A DNA stretch of 64,000 nt from Cunninghamella blakesleeana (lineage: Eukaryota > Mucoromycota > Mucoromycetes > Mucorales > Cunninghamellaceae), in the NCBI GenBank assembly GCA_017871115.1, contig JAFCIZ010000002.1, positions 3,307,501 through 3,371,500 on the forward strand. The letters run 5' to 3'. Below are positions 62,451-64,000 of this stretch, piece after piece (positions within the stretch are counted from its first letter, which is position 1; the number at the start of each line of letters is the position of its first letter). The position numbers and the translations under genes were made by a program. The notes under the pieces were generated by a model. It made no database searches. It was given only the letters and a program-made list of their open reading frames with translations, and was not told the origin of the DNA.

Positions 62451-63121
62451 GTAACAATCCATCACCTTCTTCTTCTACACCTGTAACTAATATATTACCT
62501 CATTCTACACCGTCATCGGCTTCACCCTCTTCTTTGACGCAAAAGACGCGCCCATCATCACCGCCACCAACAGTTGATTTAGCTGCTTTATACACATCAG
62601 TTACAAATAATCCATTATATAGTCAACAGCTCCAACCTCATTTTGGATATACATTATCAACCGGTAGACAAGATGAAATATGGGCATTACAAGAACAGTA
62701 TCAACAACAGCAATTACAATTGCAACAAGGCAAATCCCCTTCTCATCATCAACAATCGTCTTTAACTATGTATCCTAATGCATTATGGTCATCCCCATCT
62801 ACAGCAGAAAATAATAACAAGAGAAATAGTCATAATGATCACAATCATATGGACCAACCTAAAAAAGTATCTACATCAACTACATCATCTACTACTACTA
62901 ATAACGCAACAAATAATAATAATAATAATTCGATGGGATCCTCAACTTATAAAAATATTGGGTTGGGTGTTTATGCAAGTGCCCATCGCCATCATTCAGA
63001 TGTAATTGGTCAACACTTTCCTAATAATAATAAAACAAATTCTTCCGAACGTGCTGTCATATTAAATAGCCACGGTCAAGTGGTTGTTACATCTAATGAT
63101 TCATCAGTAGTTGATCTTTAA
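59673..63121 (+). CDS. Zn2Cys6 fungal transcription factor
   Basis: Gal4-type binuclear zinc-cluster regulator; target genes are unknown. Four exons, 59673-59765, 59883-59912, 60056-60062 and 60180-63121, give 1023 residues. The cluster is complete and evenly spaced, C-x2-C-x6-C-x6-C-x2-C-x6-C, at Cys 22, 25, 32, 39, 42 and 49, with a basic flank (KPKRMKVSRA). It is cut by three introns within 28 codons, and a 7-nt exon (TGCAAAG) carries Cys42 and Lys43. A fungal-specific regulatory domain follows (ISLYYRHRYKFLPLIPKETF, IALCLLSLYESNR, YSTMAFKMCYDLGLHQL, RVIWCCFCLDKWISLS). The C-terminal 450 residues are mostly Asn, Ser, Thr and Gln runs encoded by near-pure AAT and CAA repeats. Confidence 0.93.
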
Positions 63122-63433
63122 AAAAAATCTATATACACTCCTTCCCCTTCTCTCTTTTGTAATATATATATATATATATAGTAATTTATTATTATTAATG
63201 TCCTATTAAATATTATCGTACTATATTATTTTTTTTATTATTGTTTCTGAAGAAACATATACATTCCTATTGGTTATGTCTTGATACCCCTCTGTTTTCT
63301 ATTTTTCTTTTTTTTTTTTTTTTTGTAACCTGATATTGTAAGTTATATTAATAAAAAACTAAATATAATCATGCCTTTTTTTTTTCTTCTCTTTTTAATT
63401 AAAAATATATAAACAAAAACAACAAAAAAAAGA
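63122..63433. other. intergenic, 312 bases
   Basis: 3' UTR of the Zn2Cys6 gene with a TA tract (63163-63181) and T runs, then a short promoter region. No coding sequence seen. Confidence 0.55.
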
Positions 63434-64000
63434 ATGAATACCACATTAATTGGACCATCAACTTATTTTTTAGGTTATTATAATCATCGACCATATGACT
63501 TTTTAGAACTCTTGAATGAAATAAAAGAAAGTTTAATTCATTACCATCCGATCACTACTACTGCTACTACTACGATAATAAAAAATGCATTAATCAAATC
63601 AACATTACCATCTATAACTTATGATCATTACTATCGGGATTCTACGAATATTATAATTATTATTGATTTTAAAAAAAAACAAAAAAGAAATATAATATGT
63701 GTACAATGGTGTTTTAATCAAGGATTTCATTTAAAATTTCAGACCATATCTTCATTTCAATTATATCACTTGTTTAATTATTCCACCATTTTAAATCCTT
63801 CTAATAATTGTAATAGTAATAATAATAATATAGAACCACCCACTTATTTAGTGATACCCGTTTATTTTTCAAAAACAATAACTGCAGCATCATTATTTAT
63901 TACTGAATCTTCAACGTTGTCTACTTCCCCTTTATTACCATTAACACCATCTTTATCCACTTCATCCATCTCCACTACATCGTTATCTACTTTTCTTGAT
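63434..64000 (+). CDS. hypothetical protein, N-terminal part (runs off the window)
   Basis: An open frame from ATG at 63434 to the window edge, 189 codons without a stop, which is long for this base composition. It begins MNTTLIGPSTYFLGYYNHRPYDFLELLNEIKESL. A central part looks folded, with alternating hydrophobic strands (TNIIIIIDFKKKQKRNIICVQWCF, HLKFQTISSFQLYHLF). It then becomes Ser/Thr/Leu-rich (about residue 155 onward). I recognise no family. A late intron or a frame end just beyond the edge cannot be excluded. It follows the Zn2Cys6 gene in the same direction. Confidence 0.6.
   Translation, partial: MNTTLIGPSTYFLGYYNHRPYDFLELLNEIKESLIHYHPITTTATTTIIKNALIKSTLPSITYDHYYRDSTNIIIIIDFKKKQKRNIICVQWCFNQGFHLKFQTISSFQLYHLFNYSTILNPSNNCNSNNNNIEPPTYLVIPVYFSKTITAASLFITESSTLSTSPLLPLTPSLSTSSISTTSLSTFLD

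Overview
The window is nuclear DNA of a filamentous fungus. It is strongly AT-rich, with long homopolymer and TA-dinucleotide tracts, and nearly every gene is broken by short introns (mostly 60-130 nt, GT...AG). Gene content includes SYLF-SH3 and verprolin actin-patch proteins, a fungal sterol glucosyltransferase with GRAM-PH domains, a GATA factor with the fungal WRx[11 protein letters not shown] motif, a Zn2Cys6 factor and Pom33/TMEM33. Together with runs of Asn, Gln, Ser and Pro codons, this suggests an early-diverging lineage such as Mucoromycota; the species cannot be called. A mitochondrial stomatin-like protein and complete eIF3d, exosome and AP-3 genes argue for an ordinary chromosome. 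I saw no transposon, CRISPR array, rRNA or tRNA.

Layout: 0-11 kb holds four plus-strand genes (SYLF-SH3 protein, Ariadne RBR ubiquitin ligase, DEDDy exonuclease, mitochondrial stomatin-like protein 2). 11.6-15.5 kb is minus strand (ThrE/Prm10-like transporter, small orphan protein). 16-20.5 kb is a kinesin-4. 21.2-28.8 kb is minus strand (a 22-residue metallothionein too small for ordinary ORF calling, then the 20-exon ATG26 sterol glucosyltransferase). 29.1-44.3 kb is plus strand (AP-3 delta, purple acid phosphatase, LAT-type amino-acid permease, GATA factor). 45-48 kb is a divergent SNAPIN/eIF3d pair. 48.5-54.6 kb is minus strand (Rrp4, verprolin, TMEM33/Pom33). 55.7-64 kb is plus strand (Golgi apyrase, Zn2Cys6 factor, and an orphan gene running off the end).

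Functionally this is a housekeeping region with no operon logic. Several genes serve the endomembrane and vacuole (AP-3 delta, SNAPIN/BLOC-1, ATG26, apyrase, TMEM33) and two serve cortical actin (SYLF-SH3, verprolin), but they are scattered. ATG26 and AP-3 delta share one 338-bp divergent promoter containing a CACGTGAC E-box.

The most unusual signal is gene structure. By joining exons so that conserved motifs and reading frame are both restored, I find coding micro-exons of 4, 4, 5, 7, 7, 11, 12, 14 and 20 nt. Several lie inside the most conserved motif of the protein: the GHVH metal site of the phosphatase, the HHGGAG signature of ATG26, the Zn2Cys6 cluster, and the VARLPDG core of SYLF. One permease intron appears to end in AT rather than AG. 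All exon models were derived by eye; each total coding length is a multiple of three.
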